DNA from: Radiobacillus kanasensis
GTDB taxonomy: Bacteria; Bacillota; Bacilli; Bacillales; Amphibacillaceae
NCBI RefSeq assembly: GCF_021049245.1
Contig: NZ_CP088020.1
Coordinates: 3,664,001-3,728,000, forward strand
DNA length: 64,000 nt
Reading direction: 5' to 3'
Shown here: positions 26,767 to 35,082 of the stretch, piece after piece
How positions within the stretch are numbered: the stretch's first letter is position 1
How the letters are laid out: every line of letters starts with the position of its first letter
Notes under the pieces: generated by a model
Told to the model about the DNA's origin: nothing
Databases searched by the model: none
What the model saw: only the letters and a program-made list of their open reading frames with translations
Program-made: the position numbers and the translations under genes

Positions 26767-27579
26767 ATGATGGAAGAACGAAATCAAACAGCAGTTCAAG
26801 TGGAACGAGAGGAATGGAAAAAAAGAAACCGGAGAGCCAATCTAAAACAGTTACTTACCATTTCTTCTCCTATATTTGTATTAATTCTATGGGAAATACT
26901 TTCACGCACAGCGTTAATCGATCCGCGCTTTTTCCCCGCACCTAGTCTTATCATTATGACAATGTTTGACATGGGAGCAAGCGGTGAGCTATTTACCCAT
27001 ATCTCCATAAGTTTGCAACGCATTCTTTTTGGATTTCTACTCGGGGTGATTCCCGCCATTGGGTTGGGACTAATCATGGGGATGTATTCACCTTTTCGTC
27101 ATTTCTTTTCTCCGTTAGTAATGGCGTTTATGCCAATACCAACTTTAGCGATGCTACCTATTATTCTCATTATTTTTGGTATTGGGGAATTTTCTAAAAT
27201 GGTGACGATTGCGATTAGTGTGTTTTTCCCAGTTGTTATCAATACAACCGCAGGTGTCACGAACATCGATAAAATCTATATCGATGTCGCCAACAACTAC
27301 GGTGCAAGTGCAAAGGATTTCTTTTTTAAAATTGCCTTGCCAGGATCACTGCCCGTCATGCTAGAAGGTATCCAGATGGGGCAAGCGATTGCCTTGTTAA
27401 CCATTGTTGCAGCGGAAATGATTGGGGCAAACTCCGGTATTGGATATGTCATTTGGATGAATTACAAAGCATTCCTGCTTCCTGAAATGTATGTAGGCCT
27501 AGTCCTAATTTCTTTCTTCGGTTATTTATTCTCCCTCTTCTTACGAGGGCTTCAGAAGAAGTTAATACCTTGGAAGTAA
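26767..27579 (+). CDS. ABC transporter permease, SsuC/TauC (NitT/TauT) type
   Basis: A permease of about 270 aa with six membrane helices and the binding-protein-dependent loop near residue 190 (DVANNYGASAKDFFFKIALPG). ATG 26767 follows AGAGGTGG. The longer GTG frame at 26752 lacks a ribosome site. It forms an operon with the ATPase and binding protein that follow. Members import sulfonates, nitrate, taurine or the thiamine precursor HMP. Which of these applies is not shown. Confidence 0.85.
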   Translation: MMEERNQTAVQVEREEWKKRNRRANLKQLLTISSPIFVLILWEILSRTALIDPRFFPAPSLIIMTMFDMGASGELFTHISISLQRILFGFLLGVIPAIGLGLIMGMYSPFRHFFSPLVMAFMPIPTLAMLPIILIIFGIGEFSKMVTIAISVFFPVVINTTAGVTNIDKIYIDVANNYGASAKDFFFKIALPGSLPVMLEGIQMGQAIALLTIVAAEMIGANSGIGYVIWMNYKAFLLPEMYVGLVLISFFGYLFSLFLRGLQKKLIPWK

Positions 27580-27591
27580 ACACCAATAAGT

Positions 27592-28395
27592 ATGGGAAGG
27601 GAGTGTGTCTTACAAGTGAGTGATATCAAAATCAACTTACAAAACCTAACGAAGGTTTTTTATAAAAAAAATGAAAGTGTTACAGCAATTAAGGATGCAT
27701 CTCTTGAAATAAAGGATGGCGAATTTGTGTGTATTATCGGTCCAAGTGGGTGTGGAAAAACAACCCTTCTCCGTATTCTTGCTGGATTAGAGAAGCCAAG
27801 TACTGGTGAAATTGAGGTTGACCACACGGATAAAAATAAACCTCTTCAATCCATGGTCTTCCAAGAAAAAGGGATTATCCCCTGGATGACCGTAGAAGAT
27901 AACGTTGCATTCGGTTTAAGAATGAGACATTTACCTAAAAAAGAAATCAAAGAACAAACGGATTACTTTCTGAAAAAGGTTGGCTTAGAAAAGTTTGCAA
28001 AGCTTTATCCGAAAGAGCTTTCCGGTGGGATGAAGCAAAGAGTAAGTATCGCACGTGCCTTTGCCAACGATCCAGAAATTTTACTTATGGATGAACCATT
28101 TGCTGCCTTAGATGAGCAAAATAAATTCATCCTTCAAGAAGAACTTTTGAACATTTGGCAAGAAACGAAGAAGACCGTTCTTTTCATCACGCACAGCATT
28201 GATGAAGCGATGTTGTTAAGTGATCGCATCCTGTTAATGAGTGCACAACCGGGACAGATTGTGAAGGAGAAAAAAATTGACCTTCCACGTCCTAGGAAGA
28301 TTGAAGACATTCGAGCTAATCCTGAGTTAGCAGAAGGATTCGTTGAGATTTGGCAGCATTTACAGACAGAAGTACAAGGGTCACGTAGCTCGTAA
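27592..28395 (+). CDS. ABC transporter ATP-binding protein, SsuB/TauB type
   Basis: A 267-aa ATPase. Walker [11 protein letters not shown]-loop [12 protein letters not shown], signature LSGGMKQR, Walker [13 protein letters not shown] and FITHSIDEA are intact. It powers the adjacent permease. ATG 27592 has no upstream ribosome site, while GTG 27616 lies 12 bases after AAGGGAG and may be the true start. Confidence 0.87.
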   Translation: MGRECVLQVSDIKINLQNLTKVFYKKNESVTAIKDASLEIKDGEFVCIIGPSGCGKTTLLRILAGLEKPSTGEIEVDHTDKNKPLQSMVFQEKGIIPWMTVEDNVAFGLRMRHLPKKEIKEQTDYFLKKVGLEKFAKLYPKELSGGMKQRVSIARAFANDPEILLMDEPFAALDEQNKFILQEELLNIWQETKKTVLFITHSIDEAMLLSDRILLMSAQPGQIVKEKKIDLPRPRKIEDIRANPELAEGFVEIWQHLQTEVQGSRSS

Positions 28396-28423
28396 AAATA
28401 TTATATAGAAAGGTAGGTTCATC

Positions 28424-29527
28424 ATGGAAAAACATGTATGGAAATGGATGTTTGTCTCGTTTCTCAGCATAGTGCTTGTTCTTTCTGCTTGTAGTAGCCC
28501 TTCTAGTGATTCCGGGTCCAGTAAAGAAGGCGAGGATAAACCAGTTGCCACAACCAGTGACAAACCACTTGCACCGTTAAAAGAACCCGCAACGGTGGTC
28601 GTCGCAGAGGACGGTTCTGCTTCAGGAGCTGGTTTCTACATTGCGAAAGAAAAAGGGTACTTTGAAGAGTACGGCGTAAAGGTTAAGTTTGTCTCCTTTG
28701 GAAATAGTGATGAAATGCTCCCAGCAGTCGCAGCAGGCGAAGTGGATGTAGCAGGAGGAATCTCTTCCGCTTCCTTCTTCAACTCCATTGCACAGGGTAT
28801 CGATATTCGAATGATCGCGGATAAAGGGCACAACATCAAGGGAGATTCCTATTTCTCCTTCGTTATCCGCAAAGATTTACAGGATGAAATCAAAAGCTAC
28901 GAGGATTTTAAAGGAAAAAAAGTAGCGGTTTCTACGAAAAATGCAGTAGATGATTACATCTATCAAAAAATGCTAGAGCATGCTGGCCTTACAAGAGACG
29001 ACGTTGAGTTCGTATTAATGTCTGACTTCGGGAACATGATGTCTAGTATGGGAACTAAAACCGTAGATGCTGCATTACAAATTGAGCCTCTCATTACAAA
29101 AGGTACAGATGAGAATATCCATGTCCGCTTTGGCGATGCTACCGATTTTGCTCCAAAAGCACAAATCGCGATGGTACTTGGCTCTCCAAAATTCATGGAT
29201 GAACGTCGAGAAGTGGCAAAACGATTCATGGCGGCCTATTTAAGAGGGGTTCGCGATTATAACGATGCGTTTGTGAAAGATAAAGGTAACAAGCAAGAAA
29301 TCATTGAGATTATGACAAAGCACACAGCAGTTAAGGATCCAAAGGTATGGGAAAATGTTGCTGTGACAGGACTCAATCCAAACGGTGAAATGTTTGTAGA
29401 TAACATTAAAGAGCAATACGAATTCTACAAGGAAAATGGCGCAATTAAAGGCGATTTGGACATTGATAAAGTAGTAGACCTATCCCTCGTAAAAGAAGTC
29501 GTCGACATCATAGGAAAGTACGAGTAA
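28424..29527 (+). CDS. NMT1/SsuA-like substrate-binding lipoprotein
   Basis: A 367-aa lipoprotein. The signal peptide ends in the lipobox LVLSACSS (Cys near 23), so it is tethered outside the membrane. A Ser-rich linker follows, then an NMT1-type fold: GAGFYIAKEKGYFEEYGV, GEVDVAGGISSASF, FKGKKVAVSTK. It captures the ligand for the permease and ATPase encoded just upstream. AAAGGTAGG precedes ATG 28424. There is no sulfonatase, taurine or thiamine gene nearby, so the ligand is open. Confidence 0.87.
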   Translation: MEKHVWKWMFVSFLSIVLVLSACSSPSSDSGSSKEGEDKPVATTSDKPLAPLKEPATVVVAEDGSASGAGFYIAKEKGYFEEYGVKVKFVSFGNSDEMLPAVAAGEVDVAGGISSASFFNSIAQGIDIRMIADKGHNIKGDSYFSFVIRKDLQDEIKSYEDFKGKKVAVSTKNAVDDYIYQKMLEHAGLTRDDVEFVLMSDFGNMMSSMGTKTVDAALQIEPLITKGTDENIHVRFGDATDFAPKAQIAMVLGSPKFMDERREVAKRFMAAYLRGVRDYNDAFVKDKGNKQEIIEIMTKHTAVKDPKVWENVAVTGLNPNGEMFVDNIKEQYEFYKENGAIKGDLDIDKVVDLSLVKEVVDIIGKYE

Positions 29528-29530
29528 AAT

Positions 29531-29556
29531 CGGGTGCTAGGCACCACCCGAATTTT
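29531..29556 (+). terminator. Terminator of the uptake operon
   Basis: CGGGTG / CACCCG stem with an internal bulge, followed by AATTTTG. Confidence 0.65.
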
Positions 29557-29571
29557 GTCAAAAAAGATCGA

Positions 29572-29604
29572 ATAAAAGAGGACTTACCAATTTCGGTAAG
29601 TCCT
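29572..29604 (-). terminator. Terminator of the type VII locus
   Basis: GGACTTACC / GGTAAGTCC stem with TCTTTTATT following on the minus strand, a few bases after the Ig-repeat gene stop. Confidence 0.8.
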
Positions 29605-29611
29605 CCTTAGA

Positions 29612-32600
29612 TTATGATGCTGTTTCTTCTTCTCTCGGTAAATCTTTATTTCTTATATTACGTTTTCTCATCCACACGGCCGCTGCAGCAACAATACCTA
29701 GCAATCCAGCTACTACACTAGCAAATAGCGGTTTGTTCTCATAAAGTTTCGTGAAAATACTTGGTTCAACAAGCTCAAATGGAATAGTGGTTGTGATTTC
29801 ATTACCAGCTTTATCTTCAGCGACGATTTCTACTTCATAGGCCTTCACTTCAGATAATCTTGTTTTCATCACTTGGTATCCGTCTTCTTCCACGACTTCC
29901 CCTTCGAATAGTTCGCCATTAATGCTCACTTGTTTGAATGTATCTTCTTGATTATTCAAGCGAATCTCTAAATCAATTGGCTCATTGTATGTTTTATTTT
30001 TTTCTACACCTTCCACTACTACTTCAGGCTCTGTTTTATCAATGATAAACTCGATACTCAACTGTCTGATATTGCCTGCTTTATCCTTCACTTCGAAATA
30101 CAGGACATGCTTTCCTTCCGTTTCGATAGGATCCCCTAATTCATAAGGCTCGCCATTCAACGTCATGGATATGATATCGTAGGCGCTTATGTCATCAATG
30201 AGAAGTTGTGGAATGATTGTTTCATTGATGTATTGTCCGGAGAGCACTTCCCCAAATTTTATTACGGGTGCAGACTTGTCAATGGAGAAAACAATCGTTC
30301 TAGCACTAACATTATTGGCCAAATCTGTAATAACCGCTTTTAACTCATAGTATTGTTCCTTCTCCAACTCCATTCCATTTCGGAACGGTTCTCCATTTAG
30401 TGTAACGGATGTTTTGCTTTCATCTAAATGGATATCAGAATACGTGACTCTTGGGCTTAGATTCTCGTTAAAGAACCCTTCTAATATCCCACTAATATTC
30501 AATTCAGGCTTTGTTGTATCTAATGTAAAACTAATATTTAAATTGGTTTGGTTTCCGGCTTTATCTTCCGCTACTACTTTGTAGTTGTACACCATTTCCC
30601 TTGATGCTATTGGAATGCTTCCTGCGATATTGCTTCCGTTATTGAGAATGACCGAAACCAGGCGATCTTCCGAATTATCAAGTGAAAACTTTGGTGTAAA
30701 CACTTTGTTGATATATTGTCCATCCTTGATGACTGTTCCATTCATGTTCGGTGTAATAACCGGCTTCGTTTTGTCGACTTTGAAGGAAACACGTTGTAAG
30801 TAACGATTTCCAGCTTTATCGATTGCTTCTACCTCAATTTCATAGTCGCCTTCTTGGCTAAATGTATGGCTTAAGGTAGCAATAGAATCCGCATACTTGT
30901 TTCGATCGACAGAGAATCCTCCAACCTGATAACGTGCTCCATTACGAGTAACTCTAATTATATTTGATTCGAAATTTACATCTTTGATAGTTGCTTGAAC
31001 AGACTTACTCTCGTTATAATACTCGCCATCTTCAACTCCTGTAATATCGATGGATGGTCGCTTTGTATCGATCGTGAAGGTTTTTTGCTTAGAAGTACTC
31101 TTATTTCCTGCTTTGTCTATTGCGCTAATGGAAATCGAGTATTCACCATCTTGATTAAATACATAGCTCTCATTCGACAGGACTCCATCATTGGTCCATC
31201 CAGTACCAAACTGTTCTGTAATATCTTGTCCATTTCTAGTTACCTGGAATTGGACACTGTTTTCCTCGTAATTTGTTTCTTCCACAGATACAGCAACTTT
31301 TCTGCTGGATGGCAGGTAGTCATTGTCGTCCACATTGTCGATGGATAGAACTGGTGCTGTTTTGTCGACCGTAAAAGTAACTTCTTCGGAATCCCTTCTA
31401 TCCGCTTTATCTATAGACGTAACTTGAATGCGGTAGGTACCCTCTAGCTTAAATGTATGGCTAAGCTTGGCAATTGAATTGCTATATAGATTTTTGTCTA
31501 CAGACAAATCACCAACATCGTAGTTTTTTCCGTTACGGCTCACTTTAACTATATTTGTTTTAAAGTTTACATCCTTAATCTCTATGTCAATCGGTACATT
31601 TTCATTGTAATGAGCTTGGCCATTAACACCTGAGATATCAATACTTGGATTCACCTTATCAATGGTGAAATTCTTTGTTTCAATGCTTTCATTTCCAGCC
31701 TCATCTTCTGCTTCCAGTACAATGGAGTAAGATCCATCTCCGTCGAATGTGTAGGTTAGTTCAGATCGCTTACTAGCATTTCTCCACTTACTGCCTAAAT
31801 CACCTTCTACTTGTTTCGTGATATCTGTTCCATTTTTCGTGACTTTAAATGTAACATCATTATTTTTAAAGTTCGTCTCCGTGATAGATACTTCCATTTC
31901 ACCGCTTGACGACAAGTAGTCACCATTGTCATCCTTGCTATCAATATTTATTTCCAACCCTGGTGCGGTCCCATCAATCGTAAACGTACGCTGCTTCGTC
32001 ACTGCTACATTACCAGCTTTGTCCTGTGAACGTAACGTAACAATGTACGTTTTTTCATCTGCAAAAGTATATGAAAACGTTGCTTTTCCATCTTTTATCT
32101 TGAAGTCTTCTTCAACTGAATAAGGCACTTTCTCCCCTGTTTCTTGATTCAGTGTTTCTACTTTCAGATCAATATCACTTTGATCAATATTCAAATCTTC
32201 TGCAGAAAAAATTACTGTTTCACTTTCTTTAAAAAATTCTTTATCAGTAACCCCAGTTATATTTAATACAGGCTCTGTCTTATCAATAGTAAAGTTTACT
32301 ACTTTCTTTTGTTCACGATCTGTATTATCTACAACATTAATCTCTATCACATAGTCTCCAACTTCAGAAAACGTATGGTCTAGTGTGGCAACGGTATTAC
32401 CGAACCAAGGGAGCCATGGATGCTTCACATCAAGTTCACCGACATCGTAGGTATCGCCATCTTTTGTAACATTTACTGAGATTTGTTCTTCGTCCATATT
32501 AAGATCTTCGATTCTAATCCGTACATCTTTATCTTCATTATAATGCTGTTGATCCTCAACCCCATGAACATCGATGCTCGGTGCATTTCGGTCAATGGAA

Positions 32601-34582
32601 AATTTCCTTGTAACAGTTTCTGACGCATTTCCTGCAGCATCCATGGACTGGATACTTATTTCATAAAAACCATCTTTGTCGAATTCATAGGTAAAACTTG
32701 CGTTAGGGGAAGAATTTTTCCAATTATCTTGGGCATGTTTTTCTACCTCATCTGTGATGTCCTCGTTATTTCTCTTGACTCTGAAATCCACATTATTGTG
32801 ATCAAAGTTTACTTCATCAACAGATATCGTTACCTCTTTGTCCTCTGAATAAATAGCCTCATTGGTAACACCATCAATACCAACATCTGGTGCTTGTTTA
32901 TCCACCGTAAAAGTAACTACTTTTTCTTCTGTGTTAGATAGTATATCTTTGGAGCTTAAAGTAATTCGATATCTACCTTCTGTTTGGAATAAGTGGCGAA
33001 TCTCTGCTTCTCCATCGGTAAATTCTAGCTCTTTACCAATGTTTACTGTCTTCCAATTATCGGTACCGATTGATTCTAATACTTCTACCTTTAGGTTCGT
33101 ATTTTCTTCATCGATATGCTTGTCATTTACATTGATTATAGCCTCCACGTCGGTCTTATAATGCTTACCGTCTTCTACACCAGTTATCGATAGTTCAGGT
33201 GGAGTCCCATCAATCGTGAAGGAAACGGAATCGGTCACTTGGTTACCTGCGGGATCTTTTGCGGTAACACGAATTTCGTAACGTCCGTCTTCCTGAATAT
33301 CAGCAATTGCCTTATAGGTGTCGTTCCATAATTTGTTCCAATTTTCGAAGTAGCCACTTTGCGGCTCTTCATCCTTTAGAACCTCAATTTGAATGTCATC
33401 TTTATTGAAATACTCTTCCTTCACCTCTACTGTGACTTGTTTACTTTTATAAAAACCATCCACTATAGGTTCTCCATTTTCATCCGTGATGGTCAACTCT
33501 GGTTTTACCTTGTCTATAGTAAAACGAACCTCTTCATCAAGAATCTCATGCTTATAATTGTTCTCTTTATCCGTGACAGTTACTTCAAAGCGATATTCAC
33601 CTGATTCTGTAAACGTCTCTCGGAAAGTTGCTGTGTTTCCATCTATCAAGAAATCACCATAAGGTGTCGCTTGTCCATCTTTATATACTTTTAATTCTGC
33701 ACTCCCTATTGGAATAGCATTGGTTACAGTTAGATCAAGAACTGTATCTTTGTTAAAATAACTGTTTCCTTCAACTGGGGTACCATTATGTTTCACCTCT
33801 AAACTGGGTTCTCCGTTATGGAGGGAGAATTTCACACTTTCTTCGGCACTACTATTCCCAAGCTTATCCTTCGCATTTGCGGTTACAGCATAGTCTCCAT
33901 CAGTCACAGGGAAAGTTTTATAGTACTTACCATCACCCGAGGACTCCCACTCGTTGTCAGAATTAATACCCGTAATAGTAACTCCATCTGGATTAAAGTG
34001 CTCATCCACTACCTCTACAACAAAATCAAGTTTTTTATCGTGATAAAGCTCTCCATCTTCAACTCCGTATAGATTCACAACTGGTGCTGTAACATCCTTG
34101 GATACACTGAATGTTATAGGACCCTCGACGGTTGGAATAGCGTTCCAACCATTTCCACCTTTTAATTTCAGTTTGACTTCTACTGTCCCGTCATCATCTG
34201 GGATTTCAGTAACATCTAGTCGGTATTTTCCTTCAAACTCACCTGTACCTGTTATCCTATCAGGGGTAGCTACTAAACTAGCTCCATTACTATAGGTCGC
34301 CGCTACCTCAAAAGGAACTTCTGCTTCACTACCATCCTCCGGCTTCTCATAATACGCAGACAAATCAACGGTGAAAGATACCGATTGGTCCTTAGTCAGC
34401 CATTCCTCATCAAAATCACTCTCTTGACGCAAGTCCCACGTACTTCCACCCACTCCCGCATATGTAATCTTCATCTCTAAATCACTTTGAGAAGATACAC
34501 TGCTGCTAAACAAAAGTGCTGAAGTAAGTAGTATAATTGCTAAAACTGGGATGGATAAGAATTTTTTCATCCTGCTTTTCAA
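29612..34582 (-). CDS. Giant surface protein of about 15 Ig-like repeats, membrane anchored, at the end of the T7SS unit
   Basis: About 1656 aa. Start TTG 34582 lies six bases after AAGGAGGAGGAG. The longer frame to 34624 would run back into the gene upstream. A signal peptide (KKFLSIPVLAIILLTSALLF) is followed by about 15 modules of 90-105 aa, each opening with a strand like FTIDKTxPxLxIxGV and carrying a DxAGN loop. These are bacterial Ig-like domains. A C-terminal helix (SVVAGLLGIVAAAAVWM) plus MRKRN anchors it with a short cytosolic tail, and no LPXTG is seen. Calculated reach is tens of nanometres. It lies 17 bases after the small membrane-protein gene. In classic T7SSb the large extracellular part is EsaA/YueB, which is missing here, so this protein may fill that place. 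Confidence 0.85.
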   Translation of the reverse strand: MKSRMKKFLSIPVLAIILLTSALLFSSSVSSQSDLEMKITYAGVGGSTWDLRQESDFDEEWLTKDQSVSFTVDLSAYYEKPEDGSEAEVPFEVAATYSNGASLVATPDRITGTGEFEGKYRLDVTEIPDDDGTVEVKLKLKGGNGWNAIPTVEGPITFSVSKDVTAPVVNLYGVEDGELYHDKKLDFVVEVVDEHFNPDGVTITGINSDNEWESSGDGKYYKTFPVTDGDYAVTANAKDKLGNSSAEESVKFSLHNGEPSLEVKHNGTPVEGNSYFNKDTVLDLTVTNAIPIGSAELKVYKDGQATPYGDFLIDGNTATFRETFTESGEYRFEVTVTDKENNYKHEILDEEVRFTIDKVKPELTITDENGEPIVDGFYKSKQVTVEVKEEYFNKDDIQIEVLKDEEPQSGYFENWNKLWNDTYKAIADIQEDGRYEIRVTAKDPAGNQVTDSVSFTIDGTPPELSITGVEDGKHYKTDVEAIINVNDKHIDEENTNLKVEVLESIGTDNWKTVNIGKELEFTDGEAEIRHLFQTEGRYRITLSSKDILSNTEEKVVTFTVDKQAPDVGIDGVTNEAIYSEDKEVTISVDEVNFDHNNVDFRVKRNNEDITDEVEKHAQDNWKNSSPNASFTYEFDKDGFYEISIQSMDAAGNASETVTRKFSIDRNAPSIDVHGVEDQQHYNEDKDVRIRIEDLNMDEEQISVNVTKDGDTYDVGELDVKHPWLPWFGNTVATLDHTFSEVGDYVIEINVVDNTDREQKKVVNFTIDKTEPVLNITGVTDKEFFKESETVIFSAEDLNIDQSDIDLKVETLNQETGEKVPYSVEEDFKIKDGKATFSYTFADEKTYIVTLRSQDKAGNVAVTKQRTFTIDGTAPGLEINIDSKDDNGDYLSSSGEMEVSITETNFKNNDVTFKVTKNGTDITKQVEGDLGSKWRNASKRSELTYTFDGDGSYSIVLEAEDEAGNESIETKNFTIDKVNPSIDISGVNGQAHYNENVPIDIEIKDVNFKTNIVKVSRNGKNYDVGDLSVDKNLYSNSIAKLSHTFKLEGTYRIQVTSIDKADRRDSEEVTFTVDKTAPVLSIDNVDDNDYLPSSRKVAVSVEETNYEENSVQFQVTRNGQDITEQFGTGWTNDGVLSNESYVFNQDGEYSISISAIDKAGNKSTSKQKTFTIDTKRPSIDITGVEDGEYYNESKSVQATIKDVNFESNIIRVTRNGARYQVGGFSVDRNKYADSIATLSHTFSQEGDYEIEVEAIDKAGNRYLQRVSFKVDKTKPVITPNMNGTVIKDGQYINKVFTPKFSLDNSEDRLVSVILNNGSNIAGSIPIASREMVYNYKVVAEDKAGNQTNLNISFTLDTTKPELNISGILEGFFNENLSPRVTYSDIHLDESKTSVTLNGEPFRNGMELEKEQYYELKAVITDLANNVSARTIVFSIDKSAPVIKFGEVLSGQYINETIIPQLLIDDISAYDIISMTLNGEPYELGDPIETEGKHVLYFEVKDKAGNIRQLSIEFIIDKTEPEVVVEGVEKNKTYNEPIDLEIRLNNQEDTFKQVSINGELFEGEVVEEDGYQVMKTRLSEVKAYEVEIVAEDKAGNEITTTIPFELVEPSIFTKLYENKPLFASVVAGLLGIVAAAAVWMRKRNIRNKDLPREEETAS

Positions 34583-34598
34583 TAGATTCTCCTCCTCC

Positions 34599-35069
34599 TT
34601 AAATTTTTTCTTTAGAATGAACAATTACTATATCCTCTTCGATTTGGAAAAAGGTTCCTTGCTCATGTTCTTCTTCTGTTAATAGTGTTGTTTCATCTTC
34701 TCCCCACAAGACAGATGTCTCTTCACCAAGAACCGTTGTTTCGTTAAATGATCCTTCTGATAATAGTGCTGTTGGTTCTACATGACTATCCAGCAGTTCT
34801 GTTTCGTCTATATGAGAAGTGCTTGCTACTTCTGCTTCCACTTTTTTCTTCTTCAGTTTTATTTCACTCGTTGTTCGCTTCTCTCTCTGACCAGTCGTCT
34901 CTGTTTTGCCATACTTCCTTCTAGCTTTCTGTTTCTTCCTTGGCATTCGAATACCAGAGATATCCGTAAATGCCTCCCAAATTCCTAGTTTAATAAATAA
35001 AATGATTGATATAGGAAGGGTGATTAATATTCCGACCAAACCACCATAAAAAAACCATTGATAATCCAT
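34599..35069 (-). CDS. Small membrane protein with five T-x-[L/V]-L motifs, candidate FHA ligand
   Basis: A 156-aa protein with one N-terminal helix (residues 7-28), a basic stretch (41-76) and an acidic tail. In the tail five short blocks repeat: ETELL (89-93), PTALL (99-103), ETTVL (110-114), ETSVL (117-121) and ETTLL (126-130). Each has Thr with Leu at +3, the spacing many FHA domains read when the Thr is phosphorylated. GTTVL and GTTFL occur in the FHA protein encoded nearby. It is therefore a likely substrate of the adjacent kinase and a docking site for FHA domains, but that is inference. No named family was recognised. Confidence 0.75.
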   Translation of the reverse strand: MDYQWFFYGGLVGILITLPISIILFIKLGIWEAFTDISGIRMPRKKQKARRKYGKTETTGQREKRTTSEIKLKKKKVEAEVASTSHIDETELLDSHVEPTALLSEGSFNETTVLGEETSVLWGEDETTLLTEEEHEQGTFFQIEEDIVIVHSKEKI

Positions 35070-35082
35070 TTGTCCACCCCTC

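Noticed and set aside
29612..34582. Long tandem Ig repeats as DNA-level repeats or a CRISPR array
   Set aside because: The repetition is at protein level with divergent DNA. There are no constant-length identical repeats and spacers.
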